The notes: a model not told the origin generated them from the letters alone. Numbered from the stretch's first letter, positions 1-9,078 are shown. The stretch: 64,000 bases of DNA from Sunxiuqinia elliptica (GCF_900113005.1 NZ_FONW01000002.1:62001-126000); one strand, 5' to 3'. Numbers and translations: made by a program.

Positions 1-88
1 CCTATCGAAAGAAGTGGATGGGGTTTACTTTATCAGTATTCAAGCCGGCGGCCAAGTATTAACCAAAAAGGTAATTTTGAAAAAGTAA
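1..88 (+). CDS. 3' end of a T9SS-secreted protein (C-terminal sorting domain)
   Basis: Only the last 28 codons are in the window (frame 2, stop TAA at 86-88). The peptide GVYFISIQAGGQVLTKKVIL plus a Lys-rich end matches the terminal strand of the type A C-terminal sorting domain that targets proteins to the Bacteroidota type IX secretion system: a G-x-Y-F/V strand, a G-G/Q turn and a final K-K-V-hydrophobic-hydrophobic-K-K. Such tails are cleaved after outer-membrane export. What the passenger domain does cannot be known from this fragment. It is followed by a strong hairpin at 110-137. Confidence 0.75.
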   Translation, partial: LSKEVDGVYFISIQAGGQVLTKKVILKK

Positions 89-109
89 TAGACTGAATTT
101 TCTAAAAGT

Positions 110-137
110 AAGAGGCCACTCATTTGAATGGCCTCTT
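110..137. terminator. Bidirectional rho-independent terminator
   Basis: Perfect 9-bp inverted repeat AAGAGGCCA / TGGCCTCTT with an 11-nt loop. It sits between the plus-strand secreted-protein gene and the minus-strand Rrf2 gene, whose 3' ends converge here. T-rich flanks are short but present. Confidence 0.75.
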
Positions 138-144
138 GTTATAT

Positions 145-585
145 TTATGAAATACCTTGTGTTAAGACTGCTTCTCCTTCCTCAATTTTCTTGGCCAAGG
201 ATTGAATCGTTTCCTTGTTGACCAAGGCGGTGAAATCATTCCTGATTTTTGAAAATTCATCGTGAAGAGGACATTTATTGCCGCTATCGCAACTTTTAAA
301 GCCAAAGCTACAGCGAGTGAAAGCTTTTTCTCCATCAATGGCCACAATGACACGGTAGAGTTTTAGCGGCTCATCTTTAGCATTAAAAGCAAAACCGCCA
401 TTGCGTCCTTTCATGCTATAGATAAAATTAAACCGGGTAAGCACCTGCAAAATTTTAGCTGTAAAATGTTCTGGCGACTCAATCTCACGAGCAATCTCGC
501 GGTATCCCGGTCGTTTTTCTTCCCAATTTTGTAGCTGGATGTACACCAGCGCACGAATAGCATATTCTGCAGATTTTGAAAGCAT
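145..585 (-). CDS. Rrf2-family iron-sulfur transcriptional regulator (NsrR/IscR-like)
   Basis: 146 aa, a normal Rrf2 length. The N-terminus (LSKSAEYAIRALVYIQ) and the winged-helix wing region (MKGRNGGF at 58-65) are typical of the family. Three cysteines, C92, C99 and C105, follow the spacing expected for an Fe-S cluster, so the protein could sense NO, oxygen or cluster status. It lies 23 bp downstream of the RIC gene on the same strand, and the two are divergent from a quinol NO reductase. This context favours an NsrR-like NO-responsive role, which is inference; an IscR-like role cannot be excluded. Homologs with this Cys triad normally act as repressors released by cluster damage. Confidence 0.85.
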   Translation of the reverse strand: MLSKSAEYAIRALVYIQLQNWEEKRPGYREIAREIESPEHFTAKILQVLTRFNFIYSMKGRNGGFAFNAKDEPLKLYRVIVAIDGEKAFTRCSFGFKSCDSGNKCPLHDEFSKIRNDFTALVNKETIQSLAKKIEEGEAVLTQGIS

Positions 586-608
586 TGATTTTTAATTTTG
601 GCGCAAAA

Positions 609-1331
609 TTAGTGTTTTTTCACCACTTCTTGTTCCAGAAGGGCAGCTTTCGGAAACAAAATATTGTTTTCAAGATGAATATGCTGATGTAAGTCTTTCT
701 CAAACGCCTGTAACGTTTCATAGGCGGCGCGATACGTGTTGCAAGCATCAGCTGGGGGAGTATAACCATTGGTAAGCTTCGAAATCAACTCAAATCGGGC
801 TCCTTCATTTTCATGTTCTTGTATCATTGCTGCAATGGGTTGTGTAACCGACGGGCCACTTGTCGTAATTGTTTTGCCATCAGCTGCCAGTTGGGCTAAT
901 TTTTCAACTAGGGGAAAGAGAATTAATTCTTCTTTTTGAAGGTGCATGGTAAGTTGCCCCGCTGATTCTTTGAAATGAGCGTTCACTTCAATAATTTCCG
1001 GATGATTGTCTCCGTGAACTTCCTCTATTTTATCAAGGAGCTTATTCAGTAAAGGAATATTCTCACGCACAAACGAGTGGTGATTGTCAACAATGTAATG
1101 AATTAACTGAGGCAATGGCATTTCATTAAACTTAGGAGCAACCGACTGTTGTTGGATGGAATGCTCAAGTTGTTGGATTACTTCTTTAACATCGATTGCG
1201 TTTGTTGCACAAGCTTCTTGCAAACTTTGCTTACCTCCGCAGCAAAAATCAATTTGGTATTTATCAAACACTTTTACAGTTTGAAAGTGGTCGCGGGCAA
1301 TGTCGCCTACCAGGTTTTCTACGCTAATCAT
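609..1331 (-). CDS. ric: RIC family iron-sulfur cluster repair di-iron protein
   Basis: 240 aa. The N-terminal ScdA_N/DUF542 domain carries the signature FCCGG (C30, C31) and a third Cys at 41. The rest is a hemerythrin-like four-helix bundle with di-iron ligands visible in HYIVDNHH, HLQKEE, QEHE and HIHLENNILFP. Family members (YtfE/ScdA) are di-iron proteins that repair Fe-S clusters or remove NO under nitrosative stress. It is the first gene of a two-gene minus-strand operon with the Rrf2 regulator and is divergent from the NO reductase. Start ATG at 1331. Confidence 0.92.
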   Translation of the reverse strand: MISVENLVGDIARDHFQTVKVFDKYQIDFCCGGKQSLQEACATNAIDVKEVIQQLEHSIQQQSVAPKFNEMPLPQLIHYIVDNHHSFVRENIPLLNKLLDKIEEVHGDNHPEIIEVNAHFKESAGQLTMHLQKEELILFPLVEKLAQLAADGKTITTSGPSVTQPIAAMIQEHENEGARFELISKLTNGYTPPADACNTYRAAYETLQAFEKDLHQHIHLENNILFPKAALLEQEVVKKH

Positions 1332-1403
1332 GATAATTCAATTTAAGATGTGAATACTTAATTTCTGTTCTAAAATACAAATGAGGATAAAAAGGTCCAC
1401 TGA

Positions 1404-1435
1404 TTGACAAAACTAGAATAATCTTTTTATATTTG
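1404..1435 (+). promoter_or_regulatory. Bacteroidota-type promoter of the NO reductase gene
   Basis: TATATTTG at 1428-1435 matches the phylum -7 consensus TAnnTTTG exactly. A TTG at 1404-1406 lies 21 bp upstream, the usual distance to the -33 element. Transcription should begin near 1440, giving a leader of about 40 nt to ATG 1481. The octamer GAGGATAA occurs at 1383-1390 and again at 1441-1448, bracketing the promoter; it is a candidate regulator site. Confidence 0.7.
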
Positions 1436-1480
1436 CAACAGAGGATAAGAGGATGTTATTATCTATTAAATACAAAAACT

Positions 1481-3736
1481 ATGAGTACAAAGAAGTTATG
1501 GTATGGTTTTACTGCAGTAATGGTTCTTTCTTTTGCAGTCCTTCTTTTTTATGGTTGGGAAATTTACAGGCAGGCACCGCCAATCCCTGAGCAGGTGGTT
1601 ACCACTTCCGGGGAAGTTATTTTAACCAGTCAGGAAATCAAAGATGGCCAAAATGTCTGGCAGTCAATTGGTGGACAAGAGCTGGGAACAGTTTGGGGAC
1701 ATGGAGCCTATCAGGCCCCGGATTGGACCGCAGACTGGTTGCACCGCGAGGCCATGTTCATGTTGAACTACTGGGGAAAGAAGGATTTTGGCAAGCTTTA
1801 CGAAAACTTATCCAATGAACAGAAAGCAGCCTTAGAAGCAAGAGTTCAAAAAGAAATGCGGACCAATACCTATGATGAACAAACTGGAAATTTGGTGATT
1901 TCAGATTTGCGGGCGCAGGCATTTGCTGAAGTGGGGAGCCATTATTCCGGCTTATTTATGGATGGGGAAGAAAAAGCTCATTTGCGCGAAGCTTACGCCA
2001 TCCCAGTAAACACGATTAAGTCGGCCGATCGCATGCATTTGATGAATGGCTTCTTCTTTTGGGCAACTTGGTCAACCGTAACTGAACGGCCGGGCAAAGA
2101 AATTTCTTATACCAACAATTGGCCTCCCGAAGAGCTAGTTGGCAATCGACCAAGCAGCTCGTTAATTCTTTGGACGGGTTTTAGTGTGATTATTCTTTTA
2201 GCAGGAATTGGATGGCTGGCTTGGTATTACGCTTCCAACAAAGATGAGGATGAGCGTATGGAAGTTCCGGCGGTCAATCCGGTTTCCGGCATGAAGCTTT
2301 TTCCATCCATGAAAGCTACTATAAAATATTTCTGGGTCGTTTCTCTGTTAATGCTAGTGCAAATCATGGCAGGAGTAATTACAGCGCACTATGGTGTTGA
2401 GGGAAGCGCATTTTATGGCATCCCGCTTGACCAGTGGCTACCGTATTCCATTTCAAGAACGTGGCATGTGCAGATTGGAATTTTCTGGATTGCAACCTCT
2501 TGGTTGGCTACTGGTTTATTCTTTGCGCCAGCAATTGCAGGCAGAGAACCCAAATACCAAAAGTTGGGAGTCAATGTATTATTTTTCTCCTTGTTGGTTA
2601 TTGTGCTAGGCTCATTAGCCGGACAATGGATGGGTGTGATGCAAAAACTGGGCTTAGTCGAAAACTTCTGGTTTGGGCATCAAGGTTATGAGTATGTGGA
2701 CTTAGGACGGTTCTGGCAGATTTTCCTGTTTGCAGGCTTATTCATCTGGCTGTTTTTGATGGGGCGAGCTTTATTACCAGCTTTAAAGGAAAAAACGGAG
2801 AACCGGAACTTGTTGATCATGTTTTTGATTGCCTCAATTGCTATCGCCTCATTTTATGGCGCCGGCCTGATGTGGGGACGTCAAACGCACCTGGCTATCG
2901 CTGAATACTGGCGTTGGTGGGTAGTCCACCTTTGGGTCGAAGGATTTTTTGAAGTGTTTGCAACCGTTATCATCGCTTACCTGTTTGTACGGATGCAGCT
3001 GATCGGCGCTAAAATTGCAACGACAACCGTTTTGTTTTCAACCATTATCTTTTTGAGCGGAGGTATTTTAGGAACTTTTCACCACCTCTACTTTACCGGA
3101 ACACCAACTGCAGTGCTTGCTTTGGGGGCCACCTTCAGTGCGCTTGAAGTTGTTCCGCTGGTGCTGATGGGATTTGAAGGTTATCACAACTTGACCTTAA
3201 GCCGGTCCGGTGATTGGGTGAAGGCCTATAAATGGCCCATCTACTGCTTTATTGCGGTGGCATTCTGGAATTTTCTGGGAGCCGGAATCTTTGGCTTCCT
3301 GATTAATCCACCAATTGCATTGTACTACATGCAAGGGTTGAACACCACTCCGGTACACGGACACACTGCGCTGTTTGGTGTTTATGGCTTTTTAGGAATT
3401 GGATTGATGTTATTCGTCTTGCGCGATATGAACTTGAACAAAGTTTGGAAAGAGAAAACCATCAAAATGGCTTTTTGGGCAATCAATATTGGTTTGTTGT
3501 TGATGGTGCTTATAAGTGTGTTGCCTGTTGGTTTGGCTCAAACCTGGGCAAGTGTAAAACATGGCCTTTGGTATGCTCGTTCGGCTGAGTTCATGCAGCA
3601 ACCATTTATGGCTACATTAAAATGGTTGCGTGTGATTGGTGATACCATTTTTGCAGTAGGAGTATTTGCTTTGGTGTATCACATTTTCGGATTGGCCTTT
3701 GGCTGGTCTTATGAGAAAAGTACTACAGAAGATTAG
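1481..3736 (+). CDS. norZ: Quinol-dependent nitric oxide reductase, single subunit (qNOR)
   Basis: 751 aa from ATG 1481. An in-frame TTG at 1433 was not used because it lies inside the promoter. The enzyme reduces 2 NO to N2O with electrons from the quinol pool at the inner membrane. An N-terminal transmembrane helix and a periplasmic domain of about 200 residues precede the heme-copper oxidase-like core. Conserved histidine blocks of the core are visible: HVQIGIFW, VVHLWVEGFFEVF (with catalytic-site Glu), GTFHHLYFTG and PVHGHTALFGVYGF. The fused N-terminal extension instead of a separate cytochrome c subunit marks the quinol type. Next to RIC and Rrf2 its role is most likely NO detoxification; no other denitrification genes are seen here. 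Confidence 0.95.
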   Translation: MSTKKLWYGFTAVMVLSFAVLLFYGWEIYRQAPPIPEQVVTTSGEVILTSQEIKDGQNVWQSIGGQELGTVWGHGAYQAPDWTADWLHREAMFMLNYWGKKDFGKLYENLSNEQKAALEARVQKEMRTNTYDEQTGNLVISDLRAQAFAEVGSHYSGLFMDGEEKAHLREAYAIPVNTIKSADRMHLMNGFFFWATWSTVTERPGKEISYTNNWPPEELVGNRPSSSLILWTGFSVIILLAGIGWLAWYYASNKDEDERMEVPAVNPVSGMKLFPSMKATIKYFWVVSLLMLVQIMAGVITAHYGVEGSAFYGIPLDQWLPYSISRTWHVQIGIFWIATSWLATGLFFAPAIAGREPKYQKLGVNVLFFSLLVIVLGSLAGQWMGVMQKLGLVENFWFGHQGYEYVDLGRFWQIFLFAGLFIWLFLMGRALLPALKEKTENRNLLIMFLIASIAIASFYGAGLMWGRQTHLAIAEYWRWWVVHLWVEGFFEVFATVIIAYLFVRMQLIGAKIATTTVLFSTIIFLSGGILGTFHHLYFTGTPTAVLALGATFSALEVVPLVLMGFEGYHNLTLSRSGDWVKAYKWPIYCFIAVAFWNFLGAGIFGFLINPPIALYYMQGLNTTPVHGHTALFGVYGFLGIGLMLFVLRDMNLNKVWKEKTIKMAFWAINIGLLLMVLISVLPVGLAQTWASVKHGLWYARSAEFMQQPFMATLKWLRVIGDTIFAVGVFALVYHIFGLAFGWSYEKSTTED

Positions 3737-3764
3737 TAAATCGATCTGAGTTATTTACAGGTTC

Positions 3765-3793
3765 AAAGCCACTTCTTCGGGAGTGGCTTTTTT
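3765..3793 (+). terminator. Rho-independent terminator after norZ
   Basis: AAAGCCACT / AGTGGCTTT stem, 8-nt loop rich in CTTCGG, followed by a T run. Confidence 0.9.
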
Positions 3794-3882
3794 ATTTTAA
3801 TTCAAGTCATGAACAAGTCTTGCTGGCTGGTGTTTGATTTTTCTGTTAATAATAACGTTTAAAAAATTAAACACATTAAATT

Positions 3883-4263
3883 ATGGGAATTTTTTCATCC
3901 TTACTGGGGAATGCCGGAGTTGTTGATCAGGAAAAACTGAAGCAAGAGTATGCACAACTATTGGTTGAAGGTGAGCAGATTGAGATTGGCTTTAAGCTGA
4001 TTCGAGACACCTTTATTTTTACCAACAAACGCTTAATTCTGATTGACAAACAGGGAGTGACTGGCCGGAAAACAGAATACCTTTCGGTGAGTTACAAGAG
4101 CATTTCTCGCTTTAGTGTTGAAACAGCCGGAACTTTTGATTTGGAAGCTGAGCTTAAAATCTGGATTTCAGGCGAAATGCGTCCGAGTATTGCCAAGCGT
4201 TTCAACAAGTCGGTGAATGTGTATGATGTTCAGCGGGTATTGGCTCAATATGTGTTGGGTTAA
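3883..4263 (+). CDS. Bacterial PH-domain protein (PF08000/YvbH-like)
   Basis: 126 aa, soluble. The whole length fits a single bacterial pleckstrin-homology fold. It starts with MGIFSSLLGNAG and contains the typical block of FKLIRDTFIFTNKRLILID, a G-x-T-G-R-K-T-E-Y turn, and IPYKSI-like SYKSISRFSVETAG. These proteins are widespread in bacteria and usually of unknown function; a role at the envelope or in stress is often suggested. It stands alone between terminators. Start ATG at 3883. Confidence 0.8.
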   Translation: MGIFSSLLGNAGVVDQEKLKQEYAQLLVEGEQIEIGFKLIRDTFIFTNKRLILIDKQGVTGRKTEYLSVSYKSISRFSVETAGTFDLEAELKIWISGEMRPSIAKRFNKSVNVYDVQRVLAQYVLG

Positions 4264-4292
4264 TTGGGTTGAATGTTGTCAGAAATAGTGTC

Positions 4293-4338
4293 AAAAGCTG
4301 GTCAGTAAGTAAATTGTTTACTCGTTGACCAGCTTTTT
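4293..4338. terminator. Bidirectional terminator
   Basis: AAAAGCTGGTCA / TGACCAGCTTTTT, 12-bp stem with a 22-nt loop, between the converging PH-domain gene and Gfo/Idh gene. A run on one side and T run on the other make it work both ways. Confidence 0.85.
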
Positions 4339-4356
4339 AAATTTTGAGCGAATCGG

Positions 4357-5679
4357 TTAAATTTCAGGGAGTTTCCACGGGGTTCGGTAGTTTGGCGTGA
4401 GGTAGTTGTTGGCTAGTTCGCTGTTTGTAAACCGGTTGGTTTGCTCATCCCAATGAAGCATGCCGGCTCCCGAGCGAATGGCGATGTTGGCACTATGGGC
4501 GGCAATAGCTGCTGCACGGCCAATTTCGGGGCTACACACGGGGGATTTTCGGTCGCGGATGCATTGCACAAAATTTTCAACATGTTGGGCATGATTTTCA
4601 CCGTGGGAATCCAGTTCCAGTGGTGGAGTTTTATCGAGCTTACGTTGGTTGTCCCATTCCGGAAGTACCTTAAAGCCCGATCGGTCAGCCAATATCGTTC
4701 CCAAATCACCAACGAAGGCCAGCCCGTAGCTTTGATCCCAGGGGCCATTTTCTGTTCCGGCCGTGTGTTCCCAGGTGACAGCATAATCATCCAGCTGAAA
4801 AATTACAGACATGGTATCAAACGTCTCATGAGCATGGTCGGCAAATGAAAGGTTTCCTCCGGATGCCATAATGGTTTTTGGGGGCGCGACTGTTTTCGAT
4901 GGCCAGAATGCCATGTCCAGCAGGTGTACTCCCCAGTCGGTGACAAGTCCTCCGCCATAATCCCAGAACATGCGCCAGCTTCCGTGAAAGCGCGTGGGGT
5001 TGAAGCTTCGCTTGGGAGCCGGCCCCAGCCAGAAATCAAAGTCCACCCCTTCCGGAACCGGAGTGTCGGCTTGGATGGGTTGCCCAATTCCATAGTTGAA
5101 ATTACCCCAGACATTCACTTTCCGAAGTTTACCCAACTTCCCATCGGCAATTAACTGGTGTATTTTGTTCCAGTGGCCGCCACTGCGCTGTTGCTGTCCC
5201 ACTTGCACCAGTTGTTTGTTGTAGCGTTTGGCTGCTTGTACAATGAGATTGCATTCGGTAATGCTGTTGGCAAGGGGCTTTTCAACATACACATCCTTCC
5301 CGGCTTGCAGAGCATAAATGGTCGGCAGGCAATGCCAGTGGTCGGGCGTCCCAACAATGACGGCATCCACATCCTTGTTTTCAAGCAGCTTGCGGAAATC
5401 GCCATAAAGCTTGGGTGATTGTTTGTAGTTACGTTTGATTTCAGCAGCTTTCTCGTTCAGCACTCGCTGGTCAACATCGCAAAGAGCAACACAGTTTACG
5501 CCTCGCAGGTTGAGGTGGTGCTTTAAAATGCCAAAGCCCATGTTTCGACAACCGATCAGGGCAACATTTACCTGATCGCTGGGCGGAACTGTTGACGCTT
5601 TGAGGTAGGCTGGAAAGGCAGCTGTGGCAATTGTTGCTGCTGCTGTTTTTTGGATAAATCCTCTTCTGGTAGTACGCAT
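4357..5679 (-). CDS. Tat-exported Gfo/Idh/MocA-family oxidoreductase
   Basis: About 440 aa from ATG 5679. That start places the twin-arginine motif TRRGFIQK at residues 4-11, before a hydrophobic Ala-rich segment, so the protein is predicted to be exported folded, with its cofactor. A dinucleotide-binding region (VNVALIGCRNMGFG) follows, then the EKPLA signature of the family and GTPDHWH. Members oxidise or hydrolyse sugars or inositols; the substrate cannot be read from sequence. A second ATG at 5712 would add 11 residues but pushes the Tat motif inward. A perfect -7 box lies at 5729-5736. Confidence 0.88.
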   Translation of the reverse strand: MRTTRRGFIQKTAAATIATAAFPAYLKASTVPPSDQVNVALIGCRNMGFGILKHHLNLRGVNCVALCDVDQRVLNEKAAEIKRNYKQSPKLYGDFRKLLENKDVDAVIVGTPDHWHCLPTIYALQAGKDVYVEKPLANSITECNLIVQAAKRYNKQLVQVGQQQRSGGHWNKIHQLIADGKLGKLRKVNVWGNFNYGIGQPIQADTPVPEGVDFDFWLGPAPKRSFNPTRFHGSWRMFWDYGGGLVTDWGVHLLDMAFWPSKTVAPPKTIMASGGNLSFADHAHETFDTMSVIFQLDDYAVTWEHTAGTENGPWDQSYGLAFVGDLGTILADRSGFKVLPEWDNQRKLDKTPPLELDSHGENHAQHVENFVQCIRDRKSPVCSPEIGRAAAIAAHSANIAIRSGAGMLHWDEQTNRFTNSELANNYLTPNYRTPWKLPEI

Positions 5680-5728
5680 GATTGGATTTGTTTTAGTTTG
5701 GTTAGGCAACATGTTAAATGCTTATCTT

Positions 5729-5736
5729 CAAATGTA
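5729..5736 (-). promoter_or_regulatory. -7 promoter box for the Gfo/Idh gene
   Basis: Reverse strand TACATTTG, an exact TAnnTTTG match about 50 bp upstream of ATG 5679. No clear -33 element. Confidence 0.5.
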
Positions 5737-5814
5737 ACAAGAAATTGGCAGAATGATCCCGTGCAAAAAGTTGATGTAGAGCAGGCTTTGCTGAAAAAAG
5801 AATACCTTCGTAAG

Positions 5815-6420
5815 ATGAATTATTTGGCGCACTTATACCTTTCAGGGGAAGACGAACATGTGTTGGTTGGTAACTTCATTGGCGATTACGTGAAGGGAAA
5901 GCAATTTCAACGCTATCCGTTACAGGTGCAGTCGGGAATTTTGTTGCATCGGCAAATTGATTGGTTTACCGACAGGCATGCGCTGGTAAAAGATTGTGGA
6001 AATCGTTTTCGGGAAAACTATGGGCGCTACGCTGGCATTGTGACGGATGTTATTTTTGATCACTTTCTGGCTGCCCGGTGGACTGATTATTCGGCTTCTC
6101 CGCTGCGGCCGTTTGCCAAGAAGGTGCATGCCGTGCTGCTGACGAATTTTGCCTTGCTTCCTAAACGGGTGAAGTTATTCCTTCCTTTTATCATTCAGCA
6201 CAAACGCTTGGAATCCTATGCCAGCTTAGAGGGCATTCATGAGTCGTTGGCAATTATGGGAACGCGTACGAGCCTGCCTGAGGAAGCCGACTTTGCCTTG
6301 GAGGTTTTGCAGCGCGATTATGAGTCGATTCGACAAGAGTTTGAAGCGTTTTTTGCTGAGTTAGTCGATTTTGTTGAGGCCAACTTTGAGGTGTATATCC
6401 AAAAACCAGCTTTGAAATAG
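5815..6420 (+). CDS. ACP phosphodiesterase family protein (AcpH/DUF479)
   Basis: 201 aa from ATG 5815, chosen because MNYLAHLYLSG is the conserved family N-terminus; the longer open frame upstream runs into the promoter of the divergent gene. Conserved blocks include VGNFIGDYVKG, HRQIDWFTDRH and DVIFDHFLA, with the acidic and His residues expected for an HD-like metal phosphodiesterase. E. coli AcpH removes 4'-phosphopantetheine from acyl carrier protein. Function by family resemblance; the activity is rarely tested in Bacteroidota. Confidence 0.85.
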   Translation: MNYLAHLYLSGEDEHVLVGNFIGDYVKGKQFQRYPLQVQSGILLHRQIDWFTDRHALVKDCGNRFRENYGRYAGIVTDVIFDHFLAARWTDYSASPLRPFAKKVHAVLLTNFALLPKRVKLFLPFIIQHKRLESYASLEGIHESLAIMGTRTSLPEEADFALEVLQRDYESIRQEFEAFFAELVDFVEANFEVYIQKPALK

Positions 6421-6557
6421 AGCAGGGAATTGTTGTCCTTCCCGGTCCTTGGATTAACTGGCTTTTATTGAACTTATGCTATTTGCAACCTGGGCGGTTT
6501 TCATTACTTTAGTTCTGAAATACAGAAGAAAGATTGCATTTTTAATGAATTAGTCCC

Positions 6558-7733
6558 TTGAGAACAGCTATTAACATAGGATTTTTTGACCTGATTATTT
6601 TTCTGGGTGTTTTTCAGGGATTGTTTTTGTCCTTGTTTTTTATCCGCCATCGTAGTCAAACCAATCACGCGAATCTATTTCAAGGACTTTTACTGCTTTT
6701 CCTGTCCTTAGTTATTTTTGAGGAGTTGCTCAATAATACAGGGTATATTGTTCATTTATTGGCTATATCCGATTTTTCGGAACCTCTAAATTTTACTTTT
6801 GGCCCGTTGGTTTTTCTCTATTTCTTTTATGTACTTCACCCTAAGCAAAAGGGAAAAAGGACTTGGGCTCATTTTATTCCTGCTGTTTTTTGGTTGCTGT
6901 ATATGGTATTTACTTTCATTCAGCCAGCTGAAGTCAAGTATAATTCCTATTTATCAACTAAGCATCCTGACTGGCCATTTTTGGAGGTGGCCATGACGAT
7001 TACTGACGATCCGCTCGGAATACGAAATTACGTCAATCAGCTTACATTGATTCATTTTTCCTTGTACTTGGTTGCAGTCGTAAACTTATTGCTCCAACAA
7101 TTCCAAGAGCAGCACCAATCTTGGTGGCGACCAAGCAACGACTTGCTTCGACGGTTGAGAGACGGACTGCTACATTATTTGGTAATTATTGCGATTTACC
7201 TGAGTACGAAGTTATATTTTGGGATGGAGAGTGATATTGGTGGGTACTTGATTGCTTCGTATATTTCATTGATGATTTTTATCTCGAGCTACCAGGCACT
7301 TCAAGTGTCTGACTATTTCAAACAACCGCAGTCTTTTCTGGAATTTCCTTCGGCGAAATACCGCAAATCTTCATTGGATGAACAAGACAAAAGACGGATC
7401 TTGTCCAAAATTTCTGTAGCCATGGAGAATGAAAAGTATTTTATGCAGAACCTGGCTTCCCTGTCTGGCTTGGCCAAGAACATTCATGAAACAACGCATC
7501 ATGTTTCACAGGTGATTAATGAAAAGCATGGCAAAAGCTTTTTTGAGCTGTTAGCTTCATATCGAATTGAGGAAGCGAAACGAATCATGTTTCAAGCAGA
7601 CAGTCAACAGTTGACGATTGAGGAATTGGCAGAACATGTTGGCTATAATTCCAAGTCGGCGTTTAATAATGCGTTCAAACGGCTGACCAAGCAAACCCCA
7701 TCTCAATACCGTAAAGCCATTCGTATCTCCTAG
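6558..7733 (+). CDS. Membrane-anchored AraC-family transcriptional regulator
   Basis: 391 aa. Residues 1 to about 240 hold seven or so hydrophobic helices, beginning with FFDLIIFLGVFQGLFLSLFF; the C-terminal 110 residues are an AraC-type double helix-turn-helix ending in AFKRLTKQTPSQYRK. This layout (7TM plus AraC HTH) is frequent in Bacteroidota and suggests a membrane sensor that acts directly on DNA. The start is TTG 6558; an in-frame stop lies at 6546-6548, and ATG 6545 is out of frame and stops after two codons. It precedes an acyltransferase gene by about 110 bp, a possible target. Confidence 0.85.
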   Translation: MRTAINIGFFDLIIFLGVFQGLFLSLFFIRHRSQTNHANLFQGLLLLFLSLVIFEELLNNTGYIVHLLAISDFSEPLNFTFGPLVFLYFFYVLHPKQKGKRTWAHFIPAVFWLLYMVFTFIQPAEVKYNSYLSTKHPDWPFLEVAMTITDDPLGIRNYVNQLTLIHFSLYLVAVVNLLLQQFQEQHQSWWRPSNDLLRRLRDGLLHYLVIIAIYLSTKLYFGMESDIGGYLIASYISLMIFISSYQALQVSDYFKQPQSFLEFPSAKYRKSSLDEQDKRRILSKISVAMENEKYFMQNLASLSGLAKNIHETTHHVSQVINEKHGKSFFELLASYRIEEAKRIMFQADSQQLTIEELAEHVGYNSKSAFNNAFKRLTKQTPSQYRKAIRIS

Positions 7734-7843
7734 GGGCGGCGCATACTTTTAAGTTGTTGCCTATCGGGACATACATCGCTACGATCGGCAAAGTCGTTTG
7801 ATTTTGAGTGTGCTGTCTAGCTTTGAGGAAAAAAGAGCTTGTC

Positions 7844-9043
7844 ATGAGAAATCAAACGAATCAAAAACAAACCCGTCAATACGACATCGATTGGCTACGC
7901 ATTCTTTTAATTGGGAGCGTATTTCTTTACCACATTGGCATGATCTTTAACAGTTGGGATTGGCACATTAAGAATGATGTCACATATGGATCTCAAAGTG
8001 CACTTTGGTATGTGATGACTTTATTGGGATGTTGGCGGATGCCTCTTCTGATATTGATTTCGGGTGCGGGTACTTACTTCGCCTTGGGCCGACGAACATC
8101 GTGGCAATTTTTGAAAGAACGGTTTAAGCGACTTTTTATCCCGTTGGTTGTCGGAATATTTGGACTGGTTCCCATACAGGTTTATTTAGAAAAATCTGCT
8201 GAATATCAATCTTTAGCTGAGTTTTACTTACATATGTTTGACGGCGTTTATCCTGAAGGAAATTTTAGTTGGCATCACTTGTGGTTCATCGCTTATTTAT
8301 TTTTCATTGCCGTGCTTATTTCACCTTTTCTGAAATTTTTGAGAAGCAATCGTGCTAACGCTTTTTACATCACTTTGGAACATCTCGCAATGAGGCGGAT
8401 GGGAGCTAATATCTTTTTAGTGCCCATCGTTGCTTCTCAGTTGCTTTTACGTCCATATTTCCCCGAAAATACCCATGCTCTTCTCGATGATTGGGCTGCC
8501 TTGGCTTATTATGGGCTTTTCTTTTTATCGGGTTTCCTATTGATCAAGAATCGTAGACTGAATGATCGCCTGCGTGAGCTTAAGTATGGTTATCTTACTG
8601 AGGCCATCGTAGCAAGTGGCTGCTTGTTTCTTATTCCGGATAGTATTGAATCTGTCCTGTTATCCAAGGCTGTTCTGCTGGTATGTGAAGCCGTTGTTGC
8701 CTGGAGTTGGGCATTAACAGCACTCGGGTTTGCCCGGCAATACCTAAATTGCGATAATCGATTTCGACGAATAGCGAATGAAGCAATTTATCCGTTCTAT
8801 TTATTACATCAACCAGTAATTGTGATGGTGGCTTATGAGGTAGTCCAATGGGATTTAGCTTTGGGCTGGAAAGCATTGACTATTACCTTGCTGGCTTTCA
8901 TCGGGACGAGCTTAATTTATTGGTTTTTGGTGAGACCTTATCAGCTAACTCGGTTGTGTTTCGGCATGAAACCATTGGAACGGAAAACCGAAGTTAAGTT
9001 TTCGTCGTTTGCTATTTATGCCCATCAGAAGCAAGCGATTTAA
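7844..9043 (+). CDS. Acyltransferase 3 family membrane protein
   Basis: 399 aa from ATG 7844. About ten transmembrane helices. The N-terminus YDIDWLRILLIGSVFLYHIG carries the family R/H motif: the Arg after DWL and the His in helix 1 that probably sits in the active site. Family 3 acyltransferases move acyl groups (often acetyl or succinyl) onto sugars of surface polysaccharides or glucans. The acceptor here is unknown. Twelve more codons upstream are open, but MRNQTN is the better start just before the conserved segment. Confidence 0.85.
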   Translation: MRNQTNQKQTRQYDIDWLRILLIGSVFLYHIGMIFNSWDWHIKNDVTYGSQSALWYVMTLLGCWRMPLLILISGAGTYFALGRRTSWQFLKERFKRLFIPLVVGIFGLVPIQVYLEKSAEYQSLAEFYLHMFDGVYPEGNFSWHHLWFIAYLFFIAVLISPFLKFLRSNRANAFYITLEHLAMRRMGANIFLVPIVASQLLLRPYFPENTHALLDDWAALAYYGLFFLSGFLLIKNRRLNDRLRELKYGYLTEAIVASGCLFLIPDSIESVLLSKAVLLVCEAVVAWSWALTALGFARQYLNCDNRFRRIANEAIYPFYLLHQPVIVMVAYEVVQWDLALGWKALTITLLAFIGTSLIYWFLVRPYQLTRLCFGMKPLERKTEVKFSSFAIYAHQKQAI

Positions 9044-9049
9044 AGCAAA

Positions 9050-9078
9050 AAAAGCTTCTGAGTTATTCAGAAGCTTTT
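9050..9078. terminator. Bidirectional terminator
   Basis: AAAAGCTTCTGA / TCAGAAGCTTTT, 12-bp stem with a 5-nt loop, between the converging acyltransferase and KamA genes. Confidence 0.9.

Noticed and set aside
1433-1480. TTG start that would add 16 residues to the NO reductase
   Set aside because: It lies within the -7 promoter box and before the predicted transcript start; ATG 1481 opens directly into the N-terminal membrane helix.
4413-5418. Several open frames on both strands opposite the Gfo/Idh gene
   Set aside because: They are shadows of the Gfo/Idh reading frame; none has a recognisable domain or promoter.
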